Positions 7,770 through 17,280 of a stretch of 64,000 nt of DNA are shown here, piece by piece; the first letter of the stretch is position 1; each line of letters starts with the position of its first letter. The position numbers and the translations under genes are program-made. The DNA lies in contig NZ_CP009517.1 in assembly GCF_000970305.1 (NCBI RefSeq), forward strand, positions 4,216,001-4,280,000. The letters run 5' to 3'. The notes below the pieces were generated by a model. The model saw nothing but the letters and a program-made list of their open reading frames with translations. It was not told where the DNA came from and did not search any database. This stretch comes from Methanosarcina barkeri 3. Its GTDB lineage: Archaea; Halobacteriota; Methanosarcinia; Methanosarcinales; Methanosarcinaceae.

Positions 7770-9470
7770 ATGAAAAAATCTTTTTCATCTATAGTATTAG
7801 TTATGCTATTCTTGCAAGTAATTTTAGCTATTATACCATCAATTGGGGTGGTTTCAGCTGCAGACAATGTCACAGCTACAGACAACGTCACAGCTACAAG
7901 TAATCTTACAATTAATGATTTTACTTGTAACATCCTTAAAGAGACTGTTCCTTTTGATTCAAGATTAACTGCTAACGTGACCGGTAAAGTTACCAGTTGG
8001 AAATGGGAATTTTATAATCCGCAAATTAATCATTGGTCTTACAGCAGCGGAAAAGGAAACTTGGTAACCACTTCTCATAGATTTGGAAGAGCTAAAGCTT
8101 ATGGAGTTTTCAACGTTACTTTGATTGTAGTTGGACCTCATGGAAGTGATACCCTTAAAAAGATAGATTATGTAGTGGGAAATAAAAATACTACAGGCCT
8201 ACCAACTGCTAATTTCTCTGCATCCTCCACTTCTGGATATGCACCGTTGAATGTAACATTTACTGACGAAAGTAAAGATGCAACCACAGCTTTATGGTAT
8301 TTTGGACTGACAAATACTTCAAAAGAAAAGAATCCAACATATACTTTCAATTATCCCGGAACTTATAGAGTTGTTTTAGAAGTGAGCAATGGAAGAGGTT
8401 GGGATGCAACAGCTCAAGAAATAACCGTTCTGGGACAGCAGAAAGTTCTTCCTGAAGCAGGCTTTGACGCCGATAATTCCAATGGTCTCGATGTCCAATT
8501 TGCAGACACCTCACAAAATGCAAGTGAATGGAGCTGGGACTTTGGAGACGGAACTAATTCAACCGAGCAGAATCCAGAACATCCCTATTCAACAGCAGGA
8601 AACTATACTGTCAATCTTACAGCAAACAATGAAAACGGAACAAGCTTGTCAAACAAAACAATATATGTGGAAGAAATGAGCGACTCAAGTGATGGAAGCA
8701 GTGGTAGCAGTAGCAGTGATAGTAACAGTGATAGTAACAGTCATAGCAGTAGTAGCGGTAGTGGTAGTAGCAGTGGAGGTGTTGGGGGTTCGCCCGAGCC
8801 TCAAAGTAATGTAGAAGCTAAAGAACTTTCACAAACTTCTATTACATACGGAAACTCTGTAAATTTCGATTTCCCACAAAATGCCACTCCTGTAATTAAT
8901 ATAAGTTTTGATTCTAAAAAGACTGTTGGAAAAACTACAACTGTAGTTGAGATGCTAATAAATCAGTCCACTCTAGTTTCAGAACCGCCTTCGGATGAAG
9001 TGTATAAATTTGTAAACATTTGGGTAGGAAACAGTGGATTTGCAACTCTCGATAATATTGAAAATGCAAAAGTATATTTCAAGGTTGAAAAATCCTGGGT
9101 TCAAGACAAAAATATAGACAAGTCTTCTATTACCTTTAATGGATACAGTGATTCAAAATGGAATTCTTTACAAACCACTCTCGTAGGAGAAGACGATAAG
9201 TACCTGTATTTCACAGCTGAAACCTCGGAATTATCCTCTCCATTTGCAATAACTGGCAAGACAGCACCAAGTTCAACTCTGAATGAAACAAAATCTGAAA
9301 CTCAATCTGAATCTAATAGTAGTCTTGAAAACAATGTAAGTAATGCAACAAACGTTGAACAGACACAAAATCCAAGTACTTCTGAAAACGAAAGCAAAAA
9401 ATCTCCAGGTTTTGAATCAGTTATTGGAATCGTTAGCTTGTTTGCTGTGATTTTGTATAAAAGAAAGTAA
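7770..9470 (+). CDS. Secreted PKD-domain surface protein with PGF-type cell-surface anchor
   Basis: A 566-residue exported protein. Residues 1-30 are a signal peptide. Two PKD-type domains follow (about 145-220 and 228-303), shown by F-x-D-x-S and W-x-F-G-D-G-T-N-S-T-E-Q-N-P. A Ser/Gly/Asp-rich linker spans about 304-345. The next region, about 350-500, resembles the PGF-pre-PGF domain (N-A-T-P-V-I-N-I-S-F...E-V-Y-K-F-V-N-I-W-V-G). After a Ser/Asn/Thr-rich stretch comes S-P-G-F-E-S-V-I-G-I plus a hydrophobic segment and a K-R-K end, the sorting tripartite signal for archaeosortase. It is therefore probably a cell-envelope protein. The strong ribosome-binding site fixes the start. Binding partner unknown. 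Confidence 0.87.
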   Translation: MKKSFSSIVLVMLFLQVILAIIPSIGVVSAADNVTATDNVTATSNLTINDFTCNILKETVPFDSRLTANVTGKVTSWKWEFYNPQINHWSYSSGKGNLVTTSHRFGRAKAYGVFNVTLIVVGPHGSDTLKKIDYVVGNKNTTGLPTANFSASSTSGYAPLNVTFTDESKDATTALWYFGLTNTSKEKNPTYTFNYPGTYRVVLEVSNGRGWDATAQEITVLGQQKVLPEAGFDADNSNGLDVQFADTSQNASEWSWDFGDGTNSTEQNPEHPYSTAGNYTVNLTANNENGTSLSNKTIYVEEMSDSSDGSSGSSSSDSNSDSNSHSSSSGSGSSSGGVGGSPEPQSNVEAKELSQTSITYGNSVNFDFPQNATPVINISFDSKKTVGKTTTVVEMLINQSTLVSEPPSDEVYKFVNIWVGNSGFATLDNIENAKVYFKVEKSWVQDKNIDKSSITFNGYSDSKWNSLQTTLVGEDDKYLYFTAETSELSSPFAITGKTAPSSTLNETKSETQSESNSSLENNVSNATNVEQTQNPSTSENESKKSPGFESVIGIVSLFAVILYKRK

Positions 9471-9522
9471 GAACAGATAGTAAAAAATGTATGATGAGTC
9501 AACATCCTAATATAAGTTTTAT

Positions 9523-9587
9523 GATGAGGACTTAAACCCTCATCTAAGTTTTATGATGAGAATTCAATAACCTCATCTAAGTTTTTT
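9523..9587 (+). terminator. Tandem hairpin terminators after the PKD gene
   Basis: Two related hairpins: gatgagg/ccctcatc (9523-9544) and gatgag/ctcatc (9555-9577), the second followed by a run of six T. Together they form a repeated terminator about 50-110 bases after the stop. Confidence 0.7.
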
Positions 9588-9876
9588 ATAATTACATTTT
9601 TAGTTGCGAGGGTAATAACAACTATTCGTTCTTTTGGGAGCCAAATATGATTCGAAACCGTAAATATTCGGCCGTAAATACTCGTAACTACTGTAACTAT
9701 ATATCAATTAGTCGAAATAGACTTAGAAAATATGGATAACCAAAAAGTAGTATTGCAATATTAATATAGGAATATTTAGTAATAGAGGAATATTTTTTAT
9801 AAGTTATCCTGGAACAGATTTTGATTTTTCGGATAAAAATCTTAAATTGGATTCACTCTGAGGTACATATAAATTT
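9588..9876. other. Spacer between convergent PKD and matrixin genes
   Basis: AT-rich, no gene or repeat array recognised. Confidence 0.5.
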
Positions 9877-10566
9877 TTACTTGAAATATTTATCCTCAAG
9901 TTTTTTCCTTTTTTTCCTGCTGCGCTGCCAGCTTATCCCAAAGTACAGAAGAACTGCAAAAGCTACAAGCGCTGCAATATTCAGTACAGGCCTGTACTTG
10001 CTCAGGAGGAGAGGATTTATCTCTTCTCTTTGCTCGTGTTCAGGGTACATGATATCCCTTCTATTGCTGCTGTGACCCAGGCCCAGGGCGTGCCCGAATT
10101 CATGTTTTGCAATAGAAAGCATTGTCTCATCACCATACTGGCGCCAGGACTTTCCCTGAAAGTTTCCTACCTCAAGCACTATGTCGACTCTTACAAATCG
10201 ACCATTAGATACTCTGGGGCTTGCATAGCCGGCAACGCCTGGAGGAGCTCCTTCGACATTCTCCAGATTCTCTACCCATCTTATCCTGATATCAGCTTCT
10301 TTCGAATCCACAAGTTTGAAAACAGGCGTAAACTTAAGGTTTCCGTTTCCTCCTTCCTCCCAGTATTCCATAGCCTTTTCTATTTGTGCGTAATAGGTGG
10401 TAGGGCTGTAGTGTTCTGGAACGTCGCTGTCATCAATATATACGGTAATAGGAGAGTGGTCCCATGGATAGTCCATAATCCTTTCCGGATTTGCTTCAGA
10501 TGCAACTGAGACGGTCAGTAAGACAAGTGCCGTCAGTAACAGCAAATAGAATCTAACTCTGTACAT
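9877..10566 (-). CDS. Matrixin-like zinc metalloprotease, membrane-anchored
   Basis: A 229-residue extracytoplasmic metalloprotease of the matrixin (M10-like) type. An N-terminal signal sequence (1-23) is followed by a short catalytic domain. The zinc motif H-E-F-G-H-A-L-G-L-G-H (about 155-165) is complete and is followed by D-I-M-Y-P, the Met-turn. A transmembrane helix (about 194-212) and a strongly basic tail (R-S-R-K-K-R-K-K) close the protein, so the protease domain faces outward on a C-terminal anchor. There is no recognisable pro-domain cysteine switch. The substrate is unknown. The gene stands alone. Confidence 0.87.
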   Translation of the reverse strand: MYRVRFYLLLLTALVLLTVSVASEANPERIMDYPWDHSPITVYIDDSDVPEHYSPTTYYAQIEKAMEYWEEGGNGNLKFTPVFKLVDSKEADIRIRWVENLENVEGAPPGVAGYASPRVSNGRFVRVDIVLEVGNFQGKSWRQYGDETMLSIAKHEFGHALGLGHSSNRRDIMYPEHEQREEINPLLLSKYRPVLNIAALVAFAVLLYFGISWQRSRKKRKKLEDKYFK

Positions 10567-10950
10567 ATGGTCTCGACTTAATATAAATCAATCTACCATG
10601 ATAAAAATATTATTAACCTTAAAAACCCGACGTAAAACTATCGATCTCCCGTATACGTCCTGAATATCTCACACATATTTCAACTAGTCACATATATTCA
10701 CATAAAATCCGGGCAAAAAGACGGATCTATATCTGTGGACGGTTATTAACGGAAGAACTTACAGAGACTAGCTTTTTGTCAAGTTTTGTCAGAGAACAAG
10801 TTTTTCAAAATTAAATGAAATCCTAGTGAACTGGATTTATAAGATCGCAAAGGCGAATTTATATAGTGAACTCCTGGGAGTTAGTTTTTATAATGAATAT
10901 ATAATTGAATCAATCCAGAATCTGTTACTTAAAATCCAGAATCTATCTAT
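10567..10950. other. Spacer upstream of the matrixin gene
   Basis: AT-rich and non-coding. It holds a short palindrome (aactcctgggagtt, 10868-10881) followed by T-rich sequence on the plus strand. No gene on that strand ends nearby, so its role is unclear. Confidence 0.45.
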
Positions 10951-11418
10951 TTACTTAAGAGTGGCCTTGGAGATATTACATATCTCACAGTTCGAGTCAC
11001 AACAGCATTCTTCTTCATTTTCGTCATCCGGAAACTCGGATGCAAGCGCTCTTGTACTTTCAGCCAGTACTGCGGCATTGGATATAGATGCTCCTATCAT
11101 AATTGCATAAAATATTTTTTCTTTGTTAATTCCTTTCCGTTTTGCGACTCTAATATGCATTTTCAGGCAATGCTCGCAACGAAGGGCAGAAGCTACACCT
11201 ATCGCAATAAGTTCGACTGTCTCTGGGTCTAGGTTCTTGAATCCCCTCATTATGGAGTTCTCATAAAGTGTTTTTGGAATGAAAATCTCTGGAAGATCTT
11301 TCATGAAGTTCATTATGTAGGGGACTTCACCATACTGATTCCGGACATCTTCAAGGAGTTCAGGAACAGCTTTCTCAGGGTCCTTTTTCAGAATTTCCAC
11401 AATATCCTCAAGTTCCAT
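10951..11418 (-). CDS. AhpD-like / carboxymuconolactone decarboxylase-family protein
   Basis: A 155-residue protein of the CMD/AhpD fold. The redox motif A-L-R-C-E-H-C-L-K-M-H (CxxC plus downstream H) is that of AhpD-like peroxidase partners. The C-terminus E-E-C-C-C-D-S-N-C-E-I-C is an added cysteine-rich tail that could bind a metal or take part in disulfide exchange. I place the start at 11418 (M-E-L-E-D) because the 20 residues before it in the longer frame look non-coding and a ggtgg lies just upstream of this ATG. It sits 142 bases after the end of the methanogenesis marker run, in the same direction, and could be read with it. Confidence 0.82.
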   Translation of the reverse strand: MELEDIVEILKKDPEKAVPELLEDVRNQYGEVPYIMNFMKDLPEIFIPKTLYENSIMRGFKNLDPETVELIAIGVASALRCEHCLKMHIRVAKRKGINKEKIFYAIMIGASISNAAVLAESTRALASEFPDDENEEECCCDSNCEICNISKATLK

Positions 11419-11560
11419 ACGAAACCACCAGCATAGATTAACGTGGAAAAAGGATTCCGACGCCGTTTTCTGTTTCAAGCTTTACAACCTAAAGGATAAG
11501 TGAGAAACACGAACCCAGTAAAATGTAAAGCAAATAACTCTTAATGCAACAGAACCCGGG

Positions 11561-12493
11561 TCAAATTGCAAAACCAACGTCAGACTTAGATTTGATTTTT
11601 ATCAATATATAATTTTTCATTTTTGATTTTGAAATATCCGCAAGCTCGGAAAGGGTAACTCCTTCATCAAACTCCAGGTTTTCAATTTTTTCATGGAATT
11701 CATCATATGAAAGTTTGACCCTGACTCCATTAAGCTGGAGGGTAAGTGGAGCAGGAGAAAGTACAGTTCGGATTTCCGGAACCTGATTTTCTATCTCATT
11801 CATTACTCTGGCAGGAAGCACTGCGAGTGGGTCTTTTGCCTGCTGTTTACGGATATTGTCAGCGATCTTTCCAACTCCCTCGTTGAGTATATCAAGGGCA
11901 CTAACCTCCTCAGCTTTCCTTAACCTGTGAGATGTTCTTCCGATATTTCCAACGTAAAGGTCTGCTCCGTGGACTTCCTCAGTTTTTAATTCAGGTCCAC
12001 CTGTAACCACAATAGGGATTTCTATGCCTTCAAAAAGCTTTGGCTTCTTGTTTATAATACAGTCGCTAAAAGATCCGAATGTGAAAACTGCAATATCGTG
12101 TTCATTGATAAGCTTCCTTTCGTAGTCCATAGACAGAGACACCCTGCGCCCCATTCCTCTTGCAAGTCCTATCATGTTTGTATTAGCTCCGGGATGACGG
12201 AGATATTCTGCTACATCACAAGCTGAATGTGGAAGGTGGTGAGAAGCAAGGGTCGGCGAAACAACTGCAATCTCGACTCCGGTTAGTGGAGCTTCTATCA
12301 TCATTCCAAGTAGATCATCAGCTTGTTTTTTTACTATCGGGATGTCTTTTTCCGGAACAAGCATAATAAGATTGACTTCAGTCCCCGTAACTACTTTTTG
12401 GATTATGTAACCTCCAAGGTCTTCCAGCAGCTCAATTAAAAGTCCATGCTTGTGGACACCACCGGTATAAAGATAGGGTCGGAATACTGCCAT
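11561..12493 (-). CDS. mmp7: Methanogenesis marker protein 7
   Basis: A 310-residue protein found only in methanogens and relatives, recognised from its start (F-R-P-Y-L-Y-x-G-G-V-H-K-H) and from its place in the marker cluster. From memory, recent work places Mmp7 with Mmp17, Mmp3, McrC and A2 in the complex that activates methyl-coenzyme M reductase. Conserved C and H residues in H-L-P-H-S-A-C-D-V (about 106-114) and S-D-C-I could bind an iron-sulfur cofactor; that is inference. It follows mmp17 by one base and is last in the run. Confidence 0.85.
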   Translation of the reverse strand: MAVFRPYLYTGGVHKHGLLIELLEDLGGYIIQKVVTGTEVNLIMLVPEKDIPIVKKQADDLLGMMIEAPLTGVEIAVVSPTLASHHLPHSACDVAEYLRHPGANTNMIGLARGMGRRVSLSMDYERKLINEHDIAVFTFGSFSDCIINKKPKLFEGIEIPIVVTGGPELKTEEVHGADLYVGNIGRTSHRLRKAEEVSALDILNEGVGKIADNIRKQQAKDPLAVLPARVMNEIENQVPEIRTVLSPAPLTLQLNGVRVKLSYDEFHEKIENLEFDEGVTLSELADISKSKMKNYILIKIKSKSDVGFAI

Positions 12494-12494
12494 C

Positions 12495-13094
12495 TTATTT
12501 TTTCCCTCCTTTCATGAGTTCCTCGAGCATCGCTTCCGTCTCTTTGATCCATTCACGTTTTAGTGCTTCCTCGGATGCCACAAAAACAAACTGGTTACCT
12601 TTATACAGGTGATACCGAACCCTGAAACCCTCTGGAGTGACACGGATTGCAAAATCAACAAGGTTTTCGTGAAGCCTGTGCCGGGGATCTGCAACCATCA
12701 TATCTTTAAGAAAAGCTGCTTCTTGATCTGGCTTATCCGTACTTATGGTCACAGTCCAGCGGTCTGGTTGGCTGATGTTAGCTCTCCCGTAGCGCTCCCA
12801 GAGTTTCCCCAGAAGTTCCGGAATGTACTGTTCTTTTTTTATAGAAATCATTATTTCGCCAGCAACCGGTTTTGCTTCCATATCGGCAATATCGGTTGTT
12901 GTAACTTTAGTGCCCACATCCCTCAGGATAATTGCCATTTGAAAAAGGGAATCTTCAGGTCTTAAAATCACCTTTATTCTCCCTATCGCCGGTGCAAGCT
13001 TGAGATTTGAAAGGTTGTCCTCTATAATCTTTCTGTAAAATTCTTGCTCCGAAGCAATTGCGGACTCGACATCAAAGACCTCAAGAGAATCCAT
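12495..13094 (-). CDS. mmp17: Methanogenesis marker protein 17
   Basis: A 199-residue methanogen-specific protein that starts M-D-S-L-E-V-F-D-V. I set the start at 13094, since ggagtgagg lies directly upstream and the longer frame overlaps mmp15. It lies seven bases after the mmp15 stop and one base before mmp7. The family has been linked to the methyl-coenzyme M reductase activation complex. No classical catalytic motif is visible in the sequence; the assignment rests on family resemblance and context. Confidence 0.82.
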   Translation of the reverse strand: MDSLEVFDVESAIASEQEFYRKIIEDNLSNLKLAPAIGRIKVILRPEDSLFQMAIILRDVGTKVTTTDIADMEAKPVAGEIMISIKKEQYIPELLGKLWERYGRANISQPDRWTVTISTDKPDQEAAFLKDMMVADPRHRLHENLVDFAIRVTPEGFRVRYHLYKGNQFVFVASEEALKREWIKETEAMLEELMKGGKK

Positions 13095-13101
13095 TTTTTC
13101 C

Positions 13102-14349
13102 TCACTCCTCCACAAAGCCAGAAGCAAGCAAAGCTGCTCCTACTGCCCCTATAAGGTGTGAGTTCTCTGGCACAAGGACCTTGATTTTGAGAAGATCTTC
13201 AAGAGCTTTTGGGACTCCTGCAATAAGTGAAGACCCACCCACAAGAATCAGAGGTTCTTTAACATCTACTTCCTGCAACTGCTGCTCGTATATCTGTTCT
13301 ACCACACTATAACAGGCTGCAGCAGCTACATCTTCAGGAGTAGCTCCCTTTGCAAGGGAATTTACAAGGGATTGAGTTCCAAAAACTATGCAGTAGCTGT
13401 TCATGGATACATTTTCATGCATCCCTTTGACTGCCAGAGCTCCCAGCTCGGTAATATCTACACCAAGACGTTTTGAGATCATTTCAAAGAAACGTCCTGA
13501 AGCACCTGCGCAAATACCACCCATTGTAAACATTCCCGGAATACCGTCCTGAACCGAGATTGCTTTGTTGTCCATACCGCCTATGTCAATAACTGTTGCA
13601 CTGCCTTTTTGCTTGTTAGCAAGATAAACGGCTCCTTTTGAGTTGACAGTTATTTCTTCCTGGATAAGCTGGGCTTTAAGACTGTTACCAATAAGGAAAC
13701 GACCGTATCCTGTAGTACCGAGAGCCTGAATTTCTTCCTTAGAGACCCCGGCTTCTTTTAGAGCCTGTGAGTATGCTTCTTCGGCGCTTTCAAGGACTTT
13801 CGTTGTGGGAACCCAGCCCTTGCCTATTATTTTGTTGTTTCTCATTACCACGGCTTTTGTGGTTGTTGAGCCGGAATCTATTCCTGCGGTCAGCCCGGTT
13901 TGAACTTCTCTTGTAAGAAGGTGCTTGCGCCTGACAATTGTAGTAAGAGCTTCCAAGCGAGTGAGAAGTGTGCCTGCACTGGTGCTTTCGGTAAAAGAAT
14001 AACTGATTACCGGAATGTTGGAGTGTTCATGGATATATCTTCTGACCTCATTTCGTACAATAGCTCCTTCGGCACAGCGGAAACAGGTGGTAATAAAAAC
14101 TCCATCCGCATTTGTTGTACCTTCAACAACAGCTTTTGCCCGGGCCATCATAAGTCTCAGGTCTCCACTAGCAACCTCAAGCCCGAAATCTCTACCTATA
14201 GTATCTATGGACGCAACATCAATTTCAGGATAGATAAATTTTGCATTTACTTTGGCTGCGGCTTCTTCAAACTCGGGCTGAACTCCAGCATACTCAGAGC
14301 CACAGGATACCAGTGCAATCTTGACAAGTCCAGGATCTTCACCACTCAT
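13102..14349 (-). CDS. mmp15: Methanogenesis marker protein 15, BadF/BcrA-type ATPase
   Basis: A 415-residue protein. The C-terminal two-thirds is an ASKHA-type activator ATPase like those of 2-hydroxyacyl-CoA dehydratases: [12 protein letters not shown] (phosphate 1), [14 protein letters not shown], and [13 protein letters not shown], the helix-cluster-helix segment whose cysteine binds the bridging [4Fe-4S] cluster in relatives. This suggests ATP-driven low-potential electron transfer, which fits a role in reducing Ni or building a cofactor for methyl-coenzyme M reductase. It overlaps mmp5 by four bases, so translation is probably coupled. Confidence 0.88.
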   Translation of the reverse strand: MSGEDPGLVKIALVSCGSEYAGVQPEFEEAAAKVNAKFIYPEIDVASIDTIGRDFGLEVASGDLRLMMARAKAVVEGTTNADGVFITTCFRCAEGAIVRNEVRRYIHEHSNIPVISYSFTESTSAGTLLTRLEALTTIVRRKHLLTREVQTGLTAGIDSGSTTTKAVVMRNNKIIGKGWVPTTKVLESAEEAYSQALKEAGVSKEEIQALGTTGYGRFLIGNSLKAQLIQEEITVNSKGAVYLANKQKGSATVIDIGGMDNKAISVQDGIPGMFTMGGICAGASGRFFEMISKRLGVDITELGALAVKGMHENVSMNSYCIVFGTQSLVNSLAKGATPEDVAAAACYSVVEQIYEQQLQEVDVKEPLILVGGSSLIAGVPKALEDLLKIKVLVPENSHLIGAVGAALLASGFVEE

Positions 14350-14858
14350 TTTTTGCCCTCCTTTTCTGCCGGTTCTTTCTCTTTCGCCTTTTCATCTTCC
14401 TCAGATTTCTCTTTAGGCAGCGTTTCCAGAAATGCTACGATTTTGTTTACAAAATCGCGGGCTTCCTCGTCAGATTCAGGGTACTTTACCTCAAGTACAG
14501 GGACACCTTTTGAACGAATCAGATACTTCGTCAGCTCATTTGTGCGGTTACAGCCCACACAGCCAAAGTCCGTGGGTGGATTTTCAACTATAATTGCAGC
14601 TTCTGTCTGTTCTATAAGAGGACCTATCAGCGACATTCTTCCCCTTACTCCAGCCGGCACTTCAATTGCGGCATATTTAAGACCCAGTTTAGGGTCTTCA
14701 GGAGTAATGTTTATAGGAGGAGAATCCAGGCTGAGACTTGTGACTTTTTCTCGAATCTGGCTCATCATAGTAAGGGGTTTGTGCCCAAAACGTTCAACAA
14801 GGTCAGCTAGAATAAGACTATTTATAGGATAAATGAAAACCTTCGCCAAAAAACTCAC
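14346..14858 (-). CDS. mmp5: Methanogenesis marker protein 5
   Basis: A 170-residue methanogen-specific protein starting with GTG at 14858 and overlapping the mmp6 stop by four bases (gtga). A purine-rich gaggagc lies about 10 bases upstream. The motif [11 protein letters not shown] (about residues 97-107) has a CxxC pair that may bind a metal. The last 25 residues are a charged E/K tail. Function is not established; co-occurrence with mmp6 and mmp15 is the family rule. Confidence 0.85.
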   Translation of the reverse strand: MSFLAKVFIYPINSLILADLVERFGHKPLTMMSQIREKVTSLSLDSPPINITPEDPKLGLKYAAIEVPAGVRGRMSLIGPLIEQTEAAIIVENPPTDFGCVGCNRTNELTKYLIRSKGVPVLEVKYPESDEEARDFVNKIVAFLETLPKEKSEEDEKAKEKEPAEKEGKK

Positions 14859-15298
14859 CTCGCAAGCTCCTCTTCAATAACTTTTTCCAGGTCCGAAGTT
14901 TTAAGCCTGCATTTTGCTTTGCGTTTTTCTGTCATACATTCCTTTGCCTCAAGTTCATCAAGTGCAGCCCCTATAGCAGGAAGCATCTCCACTTCTTCCC
15001 TCAAAAAATGGAATCCAGGCCGCGGGCCTCCTCCCCTACTTGCGCGGCAGCGCCTCTCATCTCCTGGGGGAAATCCCCTATCCTTCACAAAAATATGATT
15101 TTTATCCAGTTGCCGGATTTGTTCAACCAGAGTCTCAACATCGTCTCTGGCTCCTGATACGATAAGTCCGAAACACGTCTCCTTTACCGTAACCGGAAAT
15201 TCTGACTCGTAGATCTTCATAGCTGCATCTGAAGGCAGCACTTTATCCGAACTGATTACAATATATTTTGTAATCTCTTCTTTTTTCGTTTCCGTCAT
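14855..15298 (-). CDS. mmp6: Methanogenesis marker protein 6
   Basis: A 147-residue methanogen-specific protein. The start at 15298 (M-T-E-T-K-K-E-E-I) is preceded by aaggagag at good spacing. The frame is open further upstream, but those 22 residues carry no family resemblance. The region R-R-C-R-A-S-R-G-G-G-P-R-P-G and two late cysteines are visible, without a known catalytic role. Stop and mmp5 start overlap. A 386-base spacer with repeats separates it from mmp3, so a promoter of its own is likely. Confidence 0.82.
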   Translation of the reverse strand: MTETKKEEITKYIVISSDKVLPSDAAMKIYESEFPVTVKETCFGLIVSGARDDVETLVEQIRQLDKNHIFVKDRGFPPGDERRCRASRGGGPRPGFHFLREEVEMLPAIGAALDELEAKECMTEKRKAKCRLKTSDLEKVIEEELAR

Positions 15299-15405
15299 CT
15301 TTTGTCTCTCCTTAGCCTCGGGAGACTTCACTTTCGATAAATTAATGTGAACCCGCTTAAACATCTGGATTCATTAAAGCGGCCACGTTATAATGAGCTG
15401 ACTTC

Positions 15406-15537
15406 TTTGTTATCAAGGCTTTATGATATTAACAGGTTTGTTATCAAGGTTTTAACCTGATATTAGCAGGTTTGTTATCAAGGCTTTACCTGATATTTAA
15501 CAGGTTTATTATCAAGGCTTTAACCTGAACTAACAAG
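15406..15537. repeat. 31-34-bp imperfect tandem repeat, four copies
   Basis: Four units each starting tttgttatcaagg (15406, 15437, 15471 and, with one change, 15505) and continuing with ctttaacctgatatt-like sequence. The array lies in the 386-base gap between mmp3 and mmp6. The rest of that gap is AT-rich and presumably holds the mmp6 promoter. Confidence 0.85.
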
Positions 15538-15684
15538 CCGATTTTCAGCTTGAGTTATTTATTAGCCGGGTACTATAAGACCACTTACTTACTACTGTGC
15601 TCACGCATATTACTTCTTTTATATATTATAAATATTATGCATATCTTAGCAGTTATCTAACTGTTTTTTGTTTATAATTTTTAC

Positions 15685-17241
15685 TTACTTGCGTACAATT
15701 TCAGTTACGTATATCGCCTCTCCTTCTTTGACACCGAGGAGCTTTTCAGGATTTATTATTCGGCCGACAATGTTAGTTGAAGCGAATCTTTCTCCGGTGG
15801 GACCAAAAAGCTCATCGTCCTCAAGTCTCACACCTATAGTTCCCATTCTCTTTGCTGCCTGATTAGTGATACCTATTTCTCCTCCGAGTACTTTGTTCGT
15901 AGGAGTATTTTCTGGAAGGATTTCTTTATACTTCACTACTTCCTTTTCGGTCTTAAAAAGGTAAGTATCGTCATATATCATATAAACAGGAAGTTTCCCC
16001 ACAGTTTTTGTCTTAAGTTCAAGAGCATGGCGGAAAAAGTCTACCGACTTCGGAGCCTTTTCAGGGTAAAACTCGATTTCAACCAATTTTTCTCTGGATA
16101 CCGCATATGCAGTTACCTTTGCATCTCCAAGAATCTCAAGGGTTGTTGGCGGATCCTGTCTGACTATTATTGCATCTTCCCCAGTGTACCCTTCTTTTAT
16201 TAGTTCAACACCTATAGAAGAAAGTACGGCCTCTACTTCTCCAAAGCTATGTCCCAGAAGAACTATTTGAGGAGGAATGCTTTCAATCGAGAGTTTCTGT
16301 CCTTCTTCTGCTAACTTGATAAGTTCAATGCCCTTTGTTACATGCCCTACAACCGAATGCACAAGGCTTGAAGGACGATCCTCTCTGGAGATATATGTTC
16401 TACCTAATCCATATCCGACTGTTCGAACAGAAATTGCACCTTCTCGTCTTGGCTCGAAATTTTCGTAAGGAACGGGCTCTCCTTTTAGGTCATCATCTGA
16501 AATGAAGGAACTGGTAGTAGTATCTACATGGAGAGTTCCCTCACGTGTAAGGGCATAGAAATTTTCTGCCCCTCTTGGAGCATTCCGGGAAAGTTCGACC
16601 TCAAAATAAGTAAATATGCTGTTACCGTCTTCAAGAAGAATAGAAAGATCAGTTGTGCAGGTCTTTTCTGAGATTTGTTCCCATTCTATAATTGGTTCAA
16701 TCCCAAGAATTGTATCCTCTCTTGAAAGCCTGAACAAAATATTTCTTCCGGCTATAACTTCTGCAAAGGATCTATCTTCAGGAGTCCCATATTCTGCAGT
16801 ATGTCTCCTAAGTGAAAAAATAAGATGAGTATTATGAGGATCAAAACCTCCTGCTCCAAACAGCACCTCAAACGCTTCAAAGCTTCCGGTTTCACGTGAA
16901 GGCTTAATTTCGGCTTCAAATGGTCCAAAAGCCAGAGCTTCAGAACTTGCCCAGTGAACTGATTTCCCTTCGTAATCTTTAAAATGCTCAGCCCATAATT
17001 TTCCAGAAGATGATTCAGGATTTTTTATTTCAATCCTGAGTTCTCCTCTGGGAGTACTGATAGCGTATTCAGTGACTGCTTTTGTCTTTTCTTTAGCGGC
17101 CTCTTTAAGAATTCCTACCGCTGTACCGGCTATATATGGGGCTCTGGAAATTTTAAGGGCATCTCCAAGGGTAGAGCCTGCAGGTAAGGTATATTGTTGC
17201 CCGTTCACCTCTACGCTGATCTCATTACTCGTAATCTGCAC
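15685..17241 (-). CDS. mmp3: Methanogenesis marker protein 3 (UPF0288), cyclophilin-like domain
   Basis: A 518-residue methanogen-specific protein. It begins with a small ubiquitin/ThiS-like segment (V-E-V-N-G-Q-Q-Y-T-L-P-A-G-S-T-L) and has two regions with the look of cyclophilin-like domains, such as S-R-N-A-P-R-G-A-E-N-F-Y-A-L-T and the repeat-like P-E-K-A-P-K-S-V-D-F-F-R-H-A-L. From memory it is a component of the methyl-coenzyme M reductase activation complex with A2. The start is GTG at 17241; no ATG is available in frame, and the ribosome-binding site is weak. It lies 39 bases downstream of the A2 gene on the same strand. Confidence 0.85.
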   Translation of the reverse strand: MQITSNEISVEVNGQQYTLPAGSTLGDALKISRAPYIAGTAVGILKEAAKEKTKAVTEYAISTPRGELRIEIKNPESSSGKLWAEHFKDYEGKSVHWASSEALAFGPFEAEIKPSRETGSFEAFEVLFGAGGFDPHNTHLIFSLRRHTAEYGTPEDRSFAEVIAGRNILFRLSREDTILGIEPIIEWEQISEKTCTTDLSILLEDGNSIFTYFEVELSRNAPRGAENFYALTREGTLHVDTTTSSFISDDDLKGEPVPYENFEPRREGAISVRTVGYGLGRTYISREDRPSSLVHSVVGHVTKGIELIKLAEEGQKLSIESIPPQIVLLGHSFGEVEAVLSSIGVELIKEGYTGEDAIIVRQDPPTTLEILGDAKVTAYAVSREKLVEIEFYPEKAPKSVDFFRHALELKTKTVGKLPVYMIYDDTYLFKTEKEVVKYKEILPENTPTNKVLGGEIGITNQAAKRMGTIGVRLEDDELFGPTGERFASTNIVGRIINPEKLLGVKEGEAIYVTEIVRK

Positions 17242-17280
17242 CTCATTTAGTATTTTCCATACTAAGAGGTGGCAGCATAT

